A program made the translations under genes and the position numbers. 10,008 nucleotides of DNA from Actinomycetota bacterium (GTDB lineage: Bacteria > Actinomycetota > Thermoleophilia > Solirubrobacterales > Solirubrobacteraceae), in the NCBI GenBank assembly GCA_009699615.1, contig WLNV01000044.1, positions 1 through 10,008 of the forward strand. Reading direction: 5' to 3'. How positions within the stretch are numbered: the first letter of the stretch is position 1; every line of letters begins with the position of its first letter. Under the pieces are notes generated by a model. That model searched no databases. It worked only from the letters and a program-made list of their open reading frames with translations, and was not told the DNA's origin. Of this stretch, positions 1 through 7,199 are shown in pieces.

Positions 1-239
1 GAGAGAACCCAGATGTTCTTGCCCGCTTTCGGCTTGGGACCAGAGGTAGGTGGCGACTCGTAGCCAACTCCCTTTGCGGACATCAAAGCTGATTGATCAC
101 TCTTGACCTGAGCAGAGACGTCCGCCGAGGATGTGGAACTGGATGAGCTCGAGCTTGAGCCACAACCAACCGCGGCAAGCGCGACAGTGACTGCGCACAA
201 ACCTGCCGTTACGAAACGTAGACCACGGAATCTCTCCAT
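1..239 (-). CDS. Substrate-binding lipoprotein of an ABC importer (5' part only)
   Basis: The gene starts at an ATG (239-237) and continues past the left edge with no stop in 79 codons. The product begins with a signal peptide: a basic N-terminus (MERFRGLR), a hydrophobic stretch, and a lipobox ending AAVGC with the lipidated Cys at residue 26. A Ser-rich linker follows. The mature start contains PPTSGPKPKAGKNIWVL, which resembles the beginning of type 1 periplasmic-binding (ribose/sugar-type) proteins of actinobacteria. An AGGAG ribosome site lies about 9 nt upstream of the ATG. It is divergent from the urease operon and shares its promoter region, so it may import a substrate for this locus. 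The ligand is unknown because the binding domain is outside the window. The lipoprotein call is firm; the ABC substrate-binding role is likely. Confidence 0.8.
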   Translation of the reverse strand, partial: MERFRGLRFVTAGLCAVTVALAAVGCGSSSSSSSSTSSADVSAQVKSDQSALMSAKGVGYESPPTSGPKPKAGKNIWVL

Positions 240-297
240 CAGCTCTCTTCTCCTTTGGCATCAATCTCATCTCTCGACAAGCTGCGCCAGATCGAAT

Positions 298-316
298 GTA
301 CTTGCGTGCGTACTTG
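298..316. repeat. GTACTTG direct repeat, possible operator
   Basis: GTACTTG occurs at 298-304 and again at 310-316, 12 nt apart, separated by CGTGC. It overlaps the -35 of the urease promoter and the predicted start of the divergent lipoprotein transcript. A related arrangement, GAATTGTAC followed 11 nt later by another GTAC, is found in the other divergent promoter region near 8192-8211; here GAATGTAC starts at 294. The position and the resemblance suggest a shared regulator binding site. This is inference. Confidence 0.4.
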
Positions 317-331
317 AACCGAACATATACT
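302..331 (+). promoter_or_regulatory. Candidate promoter for the urease operon
   Basis: TTGCGT (302-307), an 18-nt spacer, then TATACT (326-331) make a good match to a sigma70-type promoter. The transcript would begin near 338 and carry a leader of about 100 nt before ureAB. The -35 element lies between the two halves of a GTACTTG repeat, so a bound regulator there would affect this promoter. In the leader I see no riboswitch I can name and no strong hairpin. Confidence 0.4.
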
Positions 332-350
332 AAGCCCGGCGTCATGGCAA
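322..350 (-). promoter_or_regulatory. Candidate promoter for the lipoprotein gene
   Basis: On the minus strand, TTGCCA (350-345) is followed after 17 nt by TATGTT (327-322), a plausible vegetative-sigma promoter. Transcription would start near 315, inside the GTACTTG direct repeat. It overlaps face to face with the candidate urease promoter. Assignment is by eye only. Confidence 0.35.
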
Positions 351-439
351 GCCTCCATCCGGGAGTCCAGATTGGACGCGCGCAACGCGGGTCAGCCATT
401 GCGGGATAGGATTCTGGCGAAGACCGCGAGCACACCGAT

Positions 440-1129
440 ATGCATCTAACTCCACACGAAACCGACCGACTTCTCCTCTTCTCGGCTGCCGAGCTCGCAA
501 GGAAGCGGCGGGCCCGAGGACTGAAGCTCAACTACCCGGAGGCCAGAGCGCTGATCGCCGACGAGGTGCTTGAGGGCGCGCGCGACGGAAAGAGCGTGGC
601 CGAGATGATGGAGTTTGGTGCGACGATCCTCACTACGGACGATGTGATGCCTGGGGTCGACGTCCTCGTCGGCACGCTTCAGGTCGAAGGCGTATTCCCA
701 GATGGCCAGAAGCTGGTCACAATTCACAGCCCGATACGCGCTGGCACGGGTCAGGCTGACGAGATGATTCCTGGCGAAATCGTCGCTGCCGAGGGTGAGA
801 TTGAGCTGAGTCCTGGCCGCGAGAGCAAGTCGGTCACCGTTATCAACAGGGGAGATCGGCCGATCCAAATCGGGTCCCACTACCACTTCTTCGAGACGAA
901 TCCAGCGCTGGAGTTCGACCGCAGGGTAAGCTTCGGGACGCACCTAGATATCCCCTCCGGAACCGCGGTCCGCTTTGAACCTGGTGAGAGCCGGAGTGTC
1001 AACCTCGTCGCCTTCGGCGGGAGCCAGGTGATCGAAGGCTTCAACAACCTCACCGACGGACGAGTAGCGACCGAGCTGGATCAGGCGACGACGCGGGCTG
1101 TCGACGGCGGATACGGCGGGGCAGGCTAG
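440..1129 (+). CDS. ureAB: Urease gamma/beta fusion subunit UreAB
   Basis: A 229-residue fusion of the two small structural subunits of urease, the nickel enzyme that hydrolyses urea to ammonia and carbamate in the cytoplasm. Residues 1-100 are the gamma subunit (UreA), with KLNYPEA near 29-35, VLEGARDGKSV and FPDGQKLVTIHSPIR. A short linker (about 101-108) leads to the beta subunit (UreB) from MIPGEI at 109, with GDRPIQIGSHYHFFETNPAL (138-157) and GTAVRFEPGE (174-183). Such fusions are known in some actinobacteria and in Helicobacter. The ATG at 440 matches the usual UreA N-terminus, but no strong Shine-Dalgarno sequence precedes it. It is the first gene of the operon, and ureC starts 2 nt after its stop. 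Confidence 0.95.
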   Translation: MHLTPHETDRLLLFSAAELARKRRARGLKLNYPEARALIADEVLEGARDGKSVAEMMEFGATILTTDDVMPGVDVLVGTLQVEGVFPDGQKLVTIHSPIRAGTGQADEMIPGEIVAAEGEIELSPGRESKSVTVINRGDRPIQIGSHYHFFETNPALEFDRRVSFGTHLDIPSGTAVRFEPGESRSVNLVAFGGSQVIEGFNNLTDGRVATELDQATTRAVDGGYGGAG

Positions 1130-1131
1130 CG

Positions 1132-2847
1132 ATGGGTATGAAGATTTCGCGCCGGGAGTACGCAGAACTCTTTGGACCAACCACAGGGGACCGCGTCCGC
1201 CTCGGCGATACAAACCTGTGGGCGGAGGTTGAAGCGGACCTGATCACACCGGGAGACGAATGCGTCTTCGGCGGAGGCAAGACGCTGCGCGACGGAATGG
1301 GCAGCGACGGAGCCGCAACGAGCGCCGATGGAGCACTTGACTTCGTCATTACGAACGTACTGATCATCGATGCGGTCGTTGGCATCGTCAAAGCCGACAT
1401 CGGAATCAAAGATGGCAGGATCGCCGGGATCGGCAAGGCCGGGAACCCAAAGACGATGGACGGGGTCTCACCCAACCTCGTTGTCGGCGCTAGCACCGAC
1501 GTTCGTTCGGCGGAGGGCATGATCGCCACAGCCGGCGCGATCGATGTTCATGTCCACTTCGACTCAGCAGGGCTGTGCGAGGAGGCGATATCGAGCGGCG
1601 TTACGACGATGATCGGCGGTGGCTTGGGGCCGGTAACCGTCGGCATCTGCTCATCCGGCACCACGAACCTTGGCCGCATGTTGCAGGCCTCGGAAGCATG
1701 GCCGATCAACTTTGGCTTCCTCGGCAAAGGCAGCGCCCACTCCACGGTGCCCCTTCTTGAGCAGGGCCGCGCTGGGGCAATTGGCCTCAAGATCCATGAA
1801 GATTGGGGCGCCGCACCAGCGGTTATCCGCGCGAGTCTCGACGCGGGCGATGAGCTCGACATCCAGATCCAGATACACACCGACACGCTCAACGAATCAG
1901 GCTTCTACGAGCACACGATGGCGGCAATCGACGGGCGAACGATCCATACCTACCACTCCGAAGGAGCCGGTGGTGGCCACGCCCCCGACATCCTGAAGGT
2001 GTGCGGGCAGCCCTACTGCTTGCCGTCGTCAACCAATCCAACGAACCCCTACACCGTGAACACCTTCGACGAGCACCTCGACATGGTCATGGTCTGTCAC
2101 CACTTGAACCCACGCGTGCCTGAAGACGTTGCCTTCGCAGAGTCACGAATTAGGCGCGAGACAATCGCAGCAGAAGATGTGCTTCACGACCTCGGTGCGA
2201 TCAGCGCGCTCGGTTCGGACTCACAAGGGATGGGCCGAATCGGCGAGACGATCTGTCGTACTTGGCAGGTCGCGGCGCACATGAAGGCCGAACGAGGGTC
2301 GCTGCCCGAAGATGCCGGCACCGGGCACGACAACCACCGAATCAAACGCTACATCGCAAAGCTAACGGTCAACCCCGCCAGGATCTACGGCATCGATCAC
2401 GAGATCGGCTCACTCGAAGCAGGAAAGTTGGCCGACATCGTCCTTTGGGAACCAAAGTTCTTCGGCGTAAAACCGGAAGTGGTTTTCAAATCGGGCTTCC
2501 CAACATGGTCGGTCATGGGAGAATCGAATGCCTCGTTGATGACCTGCGAGCCACTGATTTACCGGCCCCAGTGGGGCGCATTCGGCCGAGCACCCCAGGA
2601 TCTTGGTGTCACGTTCATGGCGCAAGCAGCGATCGACGCCGACGTCCCCGGTCGTTGGGATCTGAACAAGCGCTGTGTTCCCACCAAAGGTACGCGCGAG
2701 CTGACCAAGGCCGACATGTTGCACAACGACATATCGCCCGACATCACTGTGGATTCTGAGACCTACCGCGTTGAAGTCGACGGTGAACACTGCACCTGCG
2801 AGCCAATGACTGAAGTGCCACTGAGTCCTCTCTACCAATTGAAGTAG
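1132..2847 (+). CDS. ureC: Urease catalytic (alpha) subunit UreC
   Basis: 571 residues, the normal length. All nickel-centre residues are visible by comparison with the Klebsiella enzyme: His140 and His142 (DVHVHF), carbamylated Lys220 (IGLKIHEDWGA), His249 (IHTDTLNE), His275 (TYHSEGAGGGHAPD) and Asp363 (SDSQGMGR). The mobile-flap Cys322 and His323 are in MVCHHL, and substrate-binding His222 is present, so it should be active. Two stretches differ from classical UreC: the residues after HVHF read DSAGL instead of ICPQQ, and the segment after GLGPVTV is a few residues shorter than the usual GTNATTCTPG loop. The start at 1132 gives MGMKISRREY; an in-frame ATG at 1138 is an equally reasonable start. 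It is cotranscribed with ureAB and the accessory genes downstream. Confidence 0.96.
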   Translation: MGMKISRREYAELFGPTTGDRVRLGDTNLWAEVEADLITPGDECVFGGGKTLRDGMGSDGAATSADGALDFVITNVLIIDAVVGIVKADIGIKDGRIAGIGKAGNPKTMDGVSPNLVVGASTDVRSAEGMIATAGAIDVHVHFDSAGLCEEAISSGVTTMIGGGLGPVTVGICSSGTTNLGRMLQASEAWPINFGFLGKGSAHSTVPLLEQGRAGAIGLKIHEDWGAAPAVIRASLDAGDELDIQIQIHTDTLNESGFYEHTMAAIDGRTIHTYHSEGAGGGHAPDILKVCGQPYCLPSSTNPTNPYTVNTFDEHLDMVMVCHHLNPRVPEDVAFAESRIRRETIAAEDVLHDLGAISALGSDSQGMGRIGETICRTWQVAAHMKAERGSLPEDAGTGHDNHRIKRYIAKLTVNPARIYGIDHEIGSLEAGKLADIVLWEPKFFGVKPEVVFKSGFPTWSVMGESNASLMTCEPLIYRPQWGAFGRAPQDLGVTFMAQAAIDADVPGRWDLNKRCVPTKGTRELTKADMLHNDISPDITVDSETYRVEVDGEHCTCEPMTEVPLSPLYQLK

Positions 2848-2857
2848 GTTGAGGGGC

Positions 2858-3466
2858 ATGCTCAGGATCGGCATCGGAGGGCCAGTGGGATCGGGAAAGA
2901 CCAAGCTGATCGAGCAGCTACTCCCGGCGCTCGCGGAGGAGGGCGTCGCCGTTGCCGTCATCACCAACGACCTCGTCACAAGAGAGGATGCAGAGCGTGT
3001 TCGGCAGAGCGGACTGATTGAGCCAGATCGAGTCGTCGGCGTAGAAACGGGAGCCTGCCCCCACACGGCAATCCGCGAAGACCCATCGGCGAACCTGGAG
3101 GCGATAGAGAATCTCGAGCGTTCGTGCGGACCGCTTGACCTCGTGCTGATCGAATCCGGCGGTGACAACCTGTCGGCGACTTTCACGAGCGACCTCGTGG
3201 ATTATTGGATCTTTGTGATTGATACGGCCGCAGGCGACGACATCCCACGCAAGCGCGGCATGGGGATCGTTCAGTGTGATCTGTTGCTGGTCAACAAGAC
3301 CGACCTTGCCCCACACGTTGGAGCGTCGCTTACGCGAATGAAAGAGGACCTAGCGGTGGTCAGACCCAACAGGCCAACGCTCTTCACAGACCTCCGCTCC
3401 GACGGGGCAGCCCAAGTTCTTGATCAGCTCCGCCGAGATGTCCTGTTCGTCGGCAGACCTGTATGA
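2858..3466 (+). CDS. ureG: Urease accessory GTPase UreG
   Basis: A 202-residue SIMIBI-class GTPase that couples GTP hydrolysis to nickel delivery into apo-urease with UreD, UreE and UreF. Visible motifs are the P-loop GGPVGSGKT (7-15), the metal-binding CPH (67-69), the switch-region ESGGDN (99-104) and the guanine-specificity NKTD (146-149). The N-terminus has no His-rich extension. I chose the ATG at 2858, which gives the family's usual MLRIGIGGPVGSGKT start with AGTAGG about 9 nt upstream; a TTG at 2849 would add three residues. The stop overlaps the ureD start by 4 nt (ATGA). Placing ureG directly after ureC differs from the common order in which ureG is near the end. Confidence 0.95.
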   Translation: MLRIGIGGPVGSGKTKLIEQLLPALAEEGVAVAVITNDLVTREDAERVRQSGLIEPDRVVGVETGACPHTAIREDPSANLEAIENLERSCGPLDLVLIESGGDNLSATFTSDLVDYWIFVIDTAAGDDIPRKRGMGIVQCDLLLVNKTDLAPHVGASLTRMKEDLAVVRPNRPTLFTDLRSDGAAQVLDQLRRDVLFVGRPV

Positions 3467-4302
3467 CGACGCTGCACCAAGACGGCCTGCTGGACGTCTC
3501 CTTCAAACGATCAACCCGCGGCAAGACCGTCCTTCAACATCAGACTCAGAGGTTCCCGCTGCGAATGACGGTGCCGATGTACCTCGATGCCCACGACCCG
3601 TCAATGGCTTTTCTCTACGTGCAGAACCCGACTGGCGCAGTGATTGCCGGTGATCATCTGACCACATCGGTCAAAGCCGAGCGCGGCAGCCGCGTCCACG
3701 TCACCACACAATCAGCGACCAAGCTGCACTCGATGGCAGGCGGTGGGAGCTGTCAGCGAATGACCTTTCGAATCTGCCAAGACGCCTACCTCGAGCATAT
3801 CCCGGACATGATGATTCCCCAAGCTGGTAGCAAGCTCTCCCAGCGCGTCACTGTGGAGCTCGAAACTGGCGCTTGCTTCATCGGAGCGGAGACGATCTCA
3901 CCCGGACGACGTTTGAGCGACGAAGTCTTTGAGTACGAGCAGCTCGACTTCGAAACGAGCGTCAGCTTGAATGGCAAGCTTCTCTGCCTCGACCGCCTGA
4001 AGATCTGCCCATCAGAAGGCGCACCGCGCAGGCGAGGTTCGTTTGGGAGCCATGCGTACCTCGTAACCGTGCTCGTCGCGGCTCCAGGCCGTGACCTTCC
4101 TGCCCTCACCTCCGCGCTCGATTCGGCACTCGAAACGATGTCAAACGCTTCCGGCGGAGCCGGAGAGCTTCCCAACGGCGCAGGTGTGATCGTCAGAATT
4201 CTGGCCAGCGACAGCGATGCCGCCGATCAAGCCCGCCGATCGATCTGGCGCGCCGCGAGGGCAATGTTGATCGGACTTCCACTGCCGCGGGAACGAAAGT
4301 GA
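3463..4302 (+). CDS. ureD: Urease accessory protein UreD (UreH)
   Basis: 279 residues, in the family range. UreD is the scaffold that binds apo-urease and recruits UreF and UreG for nickel insertion. Family features include LDVSFKRSTRGKTVLQHQ near the N-terminus, PTGAVIAGDHL (about 56-66), the VTTQSATKLH stretch and a central IPDMMIPQAGSKL (about 113-125). The C-terminal half is variable, as is usual in UreD. The ATG overlaps the ureG stop and the UreD stop overlaps the ureE GTG, which suggests translational coupling through the accessory genes. Confidence 0.9.
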   Translation: MTTLHQDGLLDVSFKRSTRGKTVLQHQTQRFPLRMTVPMYLDAHDPSMAFLYVQNPTGAVIAGDHLTTSVKAERGSRVHVTTQSATKLHSMAGGGSCQRMTFRICQDAYLEHIPDMMIPQAGSKLSQRVTVELETGACFIGAETISPGRRLSDEVFEYEQLDFETSVSLNGKLLCLDRLKICPSEGAPRRRGSFGSHAYLVTVLVAAPGRDLPALTSALDSALETMSNASGGAGELPNGAGVIVRILASDSDAADQARRSIWRAARAMLIGLPLPRERK

Positions 4303-4796
4303 ACGCACGAGTTGAAGAGGTGCTCGGTCAGATCAACGACCCCCGCTTCAATGGGCTACAGCGCGACTATGTCGGCATGCCGTGGTTTGACGCCCGCAAA
4401 CCGCGTCAACGCGTGCGCAGCCAGAGTGGGACTGAGCTGGAGCTCTGTCTTGAGGGAGGCACCTTCATCAGCGACGGGGCCGTCCTTTGGGCCGACAAGG
4501 TCTCAGCTGTCGTCGCGCGCCGCGAGCCGGAGCAAGCCTGCCGGATCACATTCTTGCCAACGGCGGATTCGGAGTTGGCGATTCGCGAAGCGACGGTACT
4601 TGGCCATGCGCTGGGAAACCAACACATCCCGATTGAATTCGACGGGGCGGACTTACTCGCGCCGATTTTGACGAGCGAACGCGTGCTTGGTGACACGATC
4701 GCAAAGTTGGGGCTGACGACAGTCGAAGCTCACTTCGGCGAGGAGCGGCTCTTCGCCCAGGCGCCAGCGACCAAGACCGTTACTCCAACGCCCTAG
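4299..4796 (+). CDS. ureE: Urease accessory nickel metallochaperone UreE
   Basis: 165 residues starting at a GTG that overlaps the ureD stop (GTGA). UreE carries nickel and passes it to UreG. The N-terminal part (to about 75) fits the peptide-binding-like domain, with LEGGTFISDGAVLW near 51-64. The metal-binding domain contains GHALGNQHIPIEF (102-114), whose His109 corresponds to the conserved dimer-interface nickel ligand. The C-terminus ends FAQAPATKTVTPTP with no histidine-rich tail, so it lacks the extra nickel-storage tail of the Klebsiella type. ureF follows after a 4-nt gap. Confidence 0.9.
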   Translation: MNARVEEVLGQINDPRFNGLQRDYVGMPWFDARKPRQRVRSQSGTELELCLEGGTFISDGAVLWADKVSAVVARREPEQACRITFLPTADSELAIREATVLGHALGNQHIPIEFDGADLLAPILTSERVLGDTIAKLGLTTVEAHFGEERLFAQAPATKTVTPTP

Positions 4797-4800
4797 CCCG

Positions 4801-5502
4801 ATGCCCGATCCGGCCGCAAGCGAGATTCGCCGAATTGCGTTAGCTGGGTTTCAGCTCGCGGACGGATCGCTCCCGATCGGACGGTTCGCCCACTCCGGGG
4901 GCGCCGAGCGCTGGCTATCAGAGAACCCCGGCGCATCAACGGAAGAGTTCGAGCAAGCCGTTAGCGTCAGCCTCACTGAAGGGATCGCACCGTTAGATGG
5001 TTCCGCGCTCAACTTGGCACACCGCGCCGACACGGTCGAGCAGCTGCGCGAGTTGGACGCTTTGCTGACTGCCCACAAGTCGACGCCTGCGTCCCGCGTG
5101 GCATCGCAGTCATGCGGCCGCCAGCTCGCGCAACTGGCGCCGCGATTGGTCGATAGCGACCTGGTGACGGGCTACTGCACCCTAATCCATGACCGGGCTT
5201 GCGAAGGGAATTTGGCGGTTGTTGAGGGAGCGGTTGCCAGAGCTTCTGCGATTTCCGCTGAGATGGCGGTGCTAATCAGTCTGCGCGGAGTGGCCTCAGG
5301 GATGTTGTCAGCAGCGGTCCGTCTCGGAAGGCTGTCGTCCTCGAACGCGCAAGTCATCCTGACGACGCTGGCGCCGAGCATCGATCAGGCGACCACGATC
5401 GCGTTGGCGACAAAGATGGGCGAATGGCACTCAACCGCGCCGGAGATGGAAATATCCATGCTTTCGTCGGGCCGCTCGGAGATGAGTTTCTTCGCCTCCT
5501 AG
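4801..5502 (+). CDS. ureF: Urease accessory protein UreF
   Basis: 233 residues, mostly helical, in the family range. UreF links UreD to the GTPase UreG in the activation complex. The hallmark N-terminal segment QLADGSLPIGRFAHSGGAE is at 18-36; many family members have GGFAHS where this has GRFAHS. Later helices carry TGYCTLIHDRACEGNLAVVEGAV. It is the last gene of the urease operon. The TAG stop (5500-5502) shares a CTAG with the stop of the convergent chaperonin gene, so no separate terminator fits between the two operons. Confidence 0.9.
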   Translation: MPDPAASEIRRIALAGFQLADGSLPIGRFAHSGGAERWLSENPGASTEEFEQAVSVSLTEGIAPLDGSALNLAHRADTVEQLRELDALLTAHKSTPASRVASQSCGRQLAQLAPRLVDSDLVTGYCTLIHDRACEGNLAVVEGAVARASAISAEMAVLISLRGVASGMLSAAVRLGRLSSSNAQVILTTLAPSIDQATTIALATKMGEWHSTAPEMEISMLSSGRSEMSFFAS

Positions 5503-7199
5503 GCGCCGTGGCCTGCGGCTGAGGGTGCCGTACTCGCTTGGCCCTCTGGGTCCCCGTGGTAGCTATGCCCATGGTCATGATGCGATCGGCGCATGACCGG
5601 GAGAGGACGCTTGGCCAGCACTACCTCGCAGAGAATTCCCATCCGCGCGACTGAGCCAGCAGCTACCAAGGCGGCCGCAGTCACCTCCACGGGGTCACGC
5701 ACACCCAGCGATTTCATGCTCCCCTCCACTCCGGTGTGAAGGTCGATGCCGTGACCAAACGGCAGCGAGCGCAGCCGGCCTACAAGCTGGCCCGCGTCGA
5801 CGCCCGAGTTGCGCGCCAGCTGCCGCGCGGGCGCAGCGAGACCAGCCGCCAAGATATCGGCCGCGATGCTCCTTTCGCGGCTGGCAGGGAAGAGAGCCTC
5901 GCCAGCCTGCAACAGCGCCGTGCCTCCTCCGGGGACCATTCCACCTCTGAGCGCGGCCTTCCCTGCTTGAACCGCATCTGTAACCCTGTGACGAGTCTCC
6001 TCTTGCTCGATCACCGTGTCGCATCCGACGCTGATCACGGCGACAGCGCCGTCGAGGCGAGCACGCCGGGTGAGTAGCTTCGTTCGCTCGTACTCGGACT
6101 CGGTGCTCCGCAATTCCGCGCTGATACCAGCGATTCGTTCCGCCACATCCTCGCCTCGACCTGCCCCGCCGACCAGCGTCGTGGAGTCGATTGTGATGAT
6201 CGCGCGTTCGAGCTCTCCGAGCTCATCGAGCTTTGCACTTGCCAGCACCCGTCCAAACTGCTCGCCAAAGAGGACGCCCCCTGACCACGACGCGATGTCG
6301 CGCATCGACGCAGATCGGTCGGGGCCAAAATCGGGCGCCTTGATCGCCGCGACCGGCATGCCCCTGCGGGCGACATTGAGAACCAGAAGGCTAAGCGCCT
6401 CGCCTGAGATCTCATCTGCGATGAGAACCAGCGGGCGGCGCTGCTCCGCTACCTGCTCGAAGAGAGCACGAAGCTGCGAGACGTGAGTCAACCGCTCCTC
6501 AGCAAGAGCGACGAGCGGGTTCTCGAAGACCGTTTCACGGCGGGTCGGATCGACGATCAGGCCAGGGGCTGCCAGCCCGTTACCAAACATCATGCCCTCG
6601 GAAATATGAAGGTTCATTCCATATTCGGTCGAATCTTCGACGCGAACAACACCGTCTTGACCAACTCTTGCGAGTGCCTCAGCAACGACTCTGCCGATTC
6701 GTTCGTCGCGAGCCGCTAATCGGGCTACCTCGAAGATCGATGACTCGCTTCGATCAATCGGCTCGGCCCGCTCGTGCAGCCATTCAACAACCGACTCGAT
6801 GCCGCGTTCGAGCCCCCTCGCGAGTTCGCTCGGGTCTGCGCCGGCAGTGACGTGGCGAAAAGCGTTGGATAGCAGCGACTTCGCAATCACAGTTGCCGTA
6901 GTCGTTCCGTCACCGACCGACAGTTCGGCGACCTCAGCCGCCTGCTTGAGCAACTGCACCCCTTGGTTTATCAGCGGGTCCTGAACGGCGTCGAGTGATC
7001 TGGCAATCGTTACCCCGTCGTTCGTTACTAGGGGAGGAGCATCGCGCCTCTGAAGCACTACGTAGCTACCGCCGGGTCCTAGCGTCGTGACAACGGTGCT
7101 GGCAACCAGATCAACACCGCGCATCAGCGCGTTGCGGGCGGCGTCTGAGTTCAGCGAAAGGCTGCCTGATTGGTTAGAGCCGCGCTTTAGCGTTGGCAT
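5499..7199 (-). CDS. Divergent GroEL-like chaperonin with His-rich C-terminus
   Basis: 566 residues, full-length group I chaperonin fold. The ATPase parts are intact: TLGPGG (39-44), NDG with Asp61 (cf. GroEL Asp52), GDGTTTAT with Asp97 (cf. Asp87), Asp408 in HRVTDAV (cf. catalytic Asp398), GGGTALL, and Asp502 in RDP (cf. Asp495). The apical segment at 201-215 reads EGMMFGNGLAAPGLI, where E. coli GroEL has Tyr199, Tyr203 and Phe204; these are replaced by Leu, Gly and Leu, so client and GroES contacts probably differ. Instead of GGM repeats, the C-terminus has RRSHHDHGHSYHGD with five clustered histidines (540, 541, 543, 545, 548) and a sixth at 564, a possible metal-binding tail. No groES is nearby. 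Its start lies inside the end of the ureohydrolase gene, so the two are probably translationally coupled. It is unlikely to be the housekeeping GroEL and resembles specialised paralogues such as the one linked to propane monooxygenase (MimG) or His-tailed mycobacterial GroEL1. The client is inferred from context only. Confidence 0.9.
   Translation of the reverse strand: MPTLKRGSNQSGSLSLNSDAARNALMRGVDLVASTVVTTLGPGGSYVVLQRRDAPPLVTNDGVTIARSLDAVQDPLINQGVQLLKQAAEVAELSVGDGTTTATVIAKSLLSNAFRHVTAGADPSELARGLERGIESVVEWLHERAEPIDRSESSIFEVARLAARDERIGRVVAEALARVGQDGVVRVEDSTEYGMNLHISEGMMFGNGLAAPGLIVDPTRRETVFENPLVALAEERLTHVSQLRALFEQVAEQRRPLVLIADEISGEALSLLVLNVARRGMPVAAIKAPDFGPDRSASMRDIASWSGGVLFGEQFGRVLASAKLDELGELERAIITIDSTTLVGGAGRGEDVAERIAGISAELRSTESEYERTKLLTRRARLDGAVAVISVGCDTVIEQEETRHRVTDAVQAGKAALRGGMVPGGGTALLQAGEALFPASRERSIAADILAAGLAAPARQLARNSGVDAGQLVGRLRSLPFGHGIDLHTGVEGSMKSLGVRDPVEVTAAALVAAGSVARMGILCEVVLAKRPLPVMRRSHHDHGHSYHGDPEGQASTAPSAAGHGA

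Noticed and set aside
338..439. A guanidine riboswitch in the urease leader
   Set aside because: The leader has no recognisable ykkC-type or mini-ykkC ACGR hairpin pattern; only a few short possible stems. A covariance-model search would settle it.
97..531. A minus-strand open frame over the left promoter region
   Set aside because: It overlaps ureAB, runs in a different frame from the lipoprotein gene, and lacks a signal or domain.
2410..3186. A long minus-strand open frame across the ureC-ureG junction
   Set aside because: It lies antisense to well-conserved urease genes and its translation has no recognisable domain; it is a product of codon bias.
5499..7199. Housekeeping GroEL, or the propane-monooxygenase chaperonin MimG
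   Set aside because: No groES is adjacent and the apical residues are divergent, which argues against housekeeping; no monooxygenase genes are present, which argues against a MimG role.
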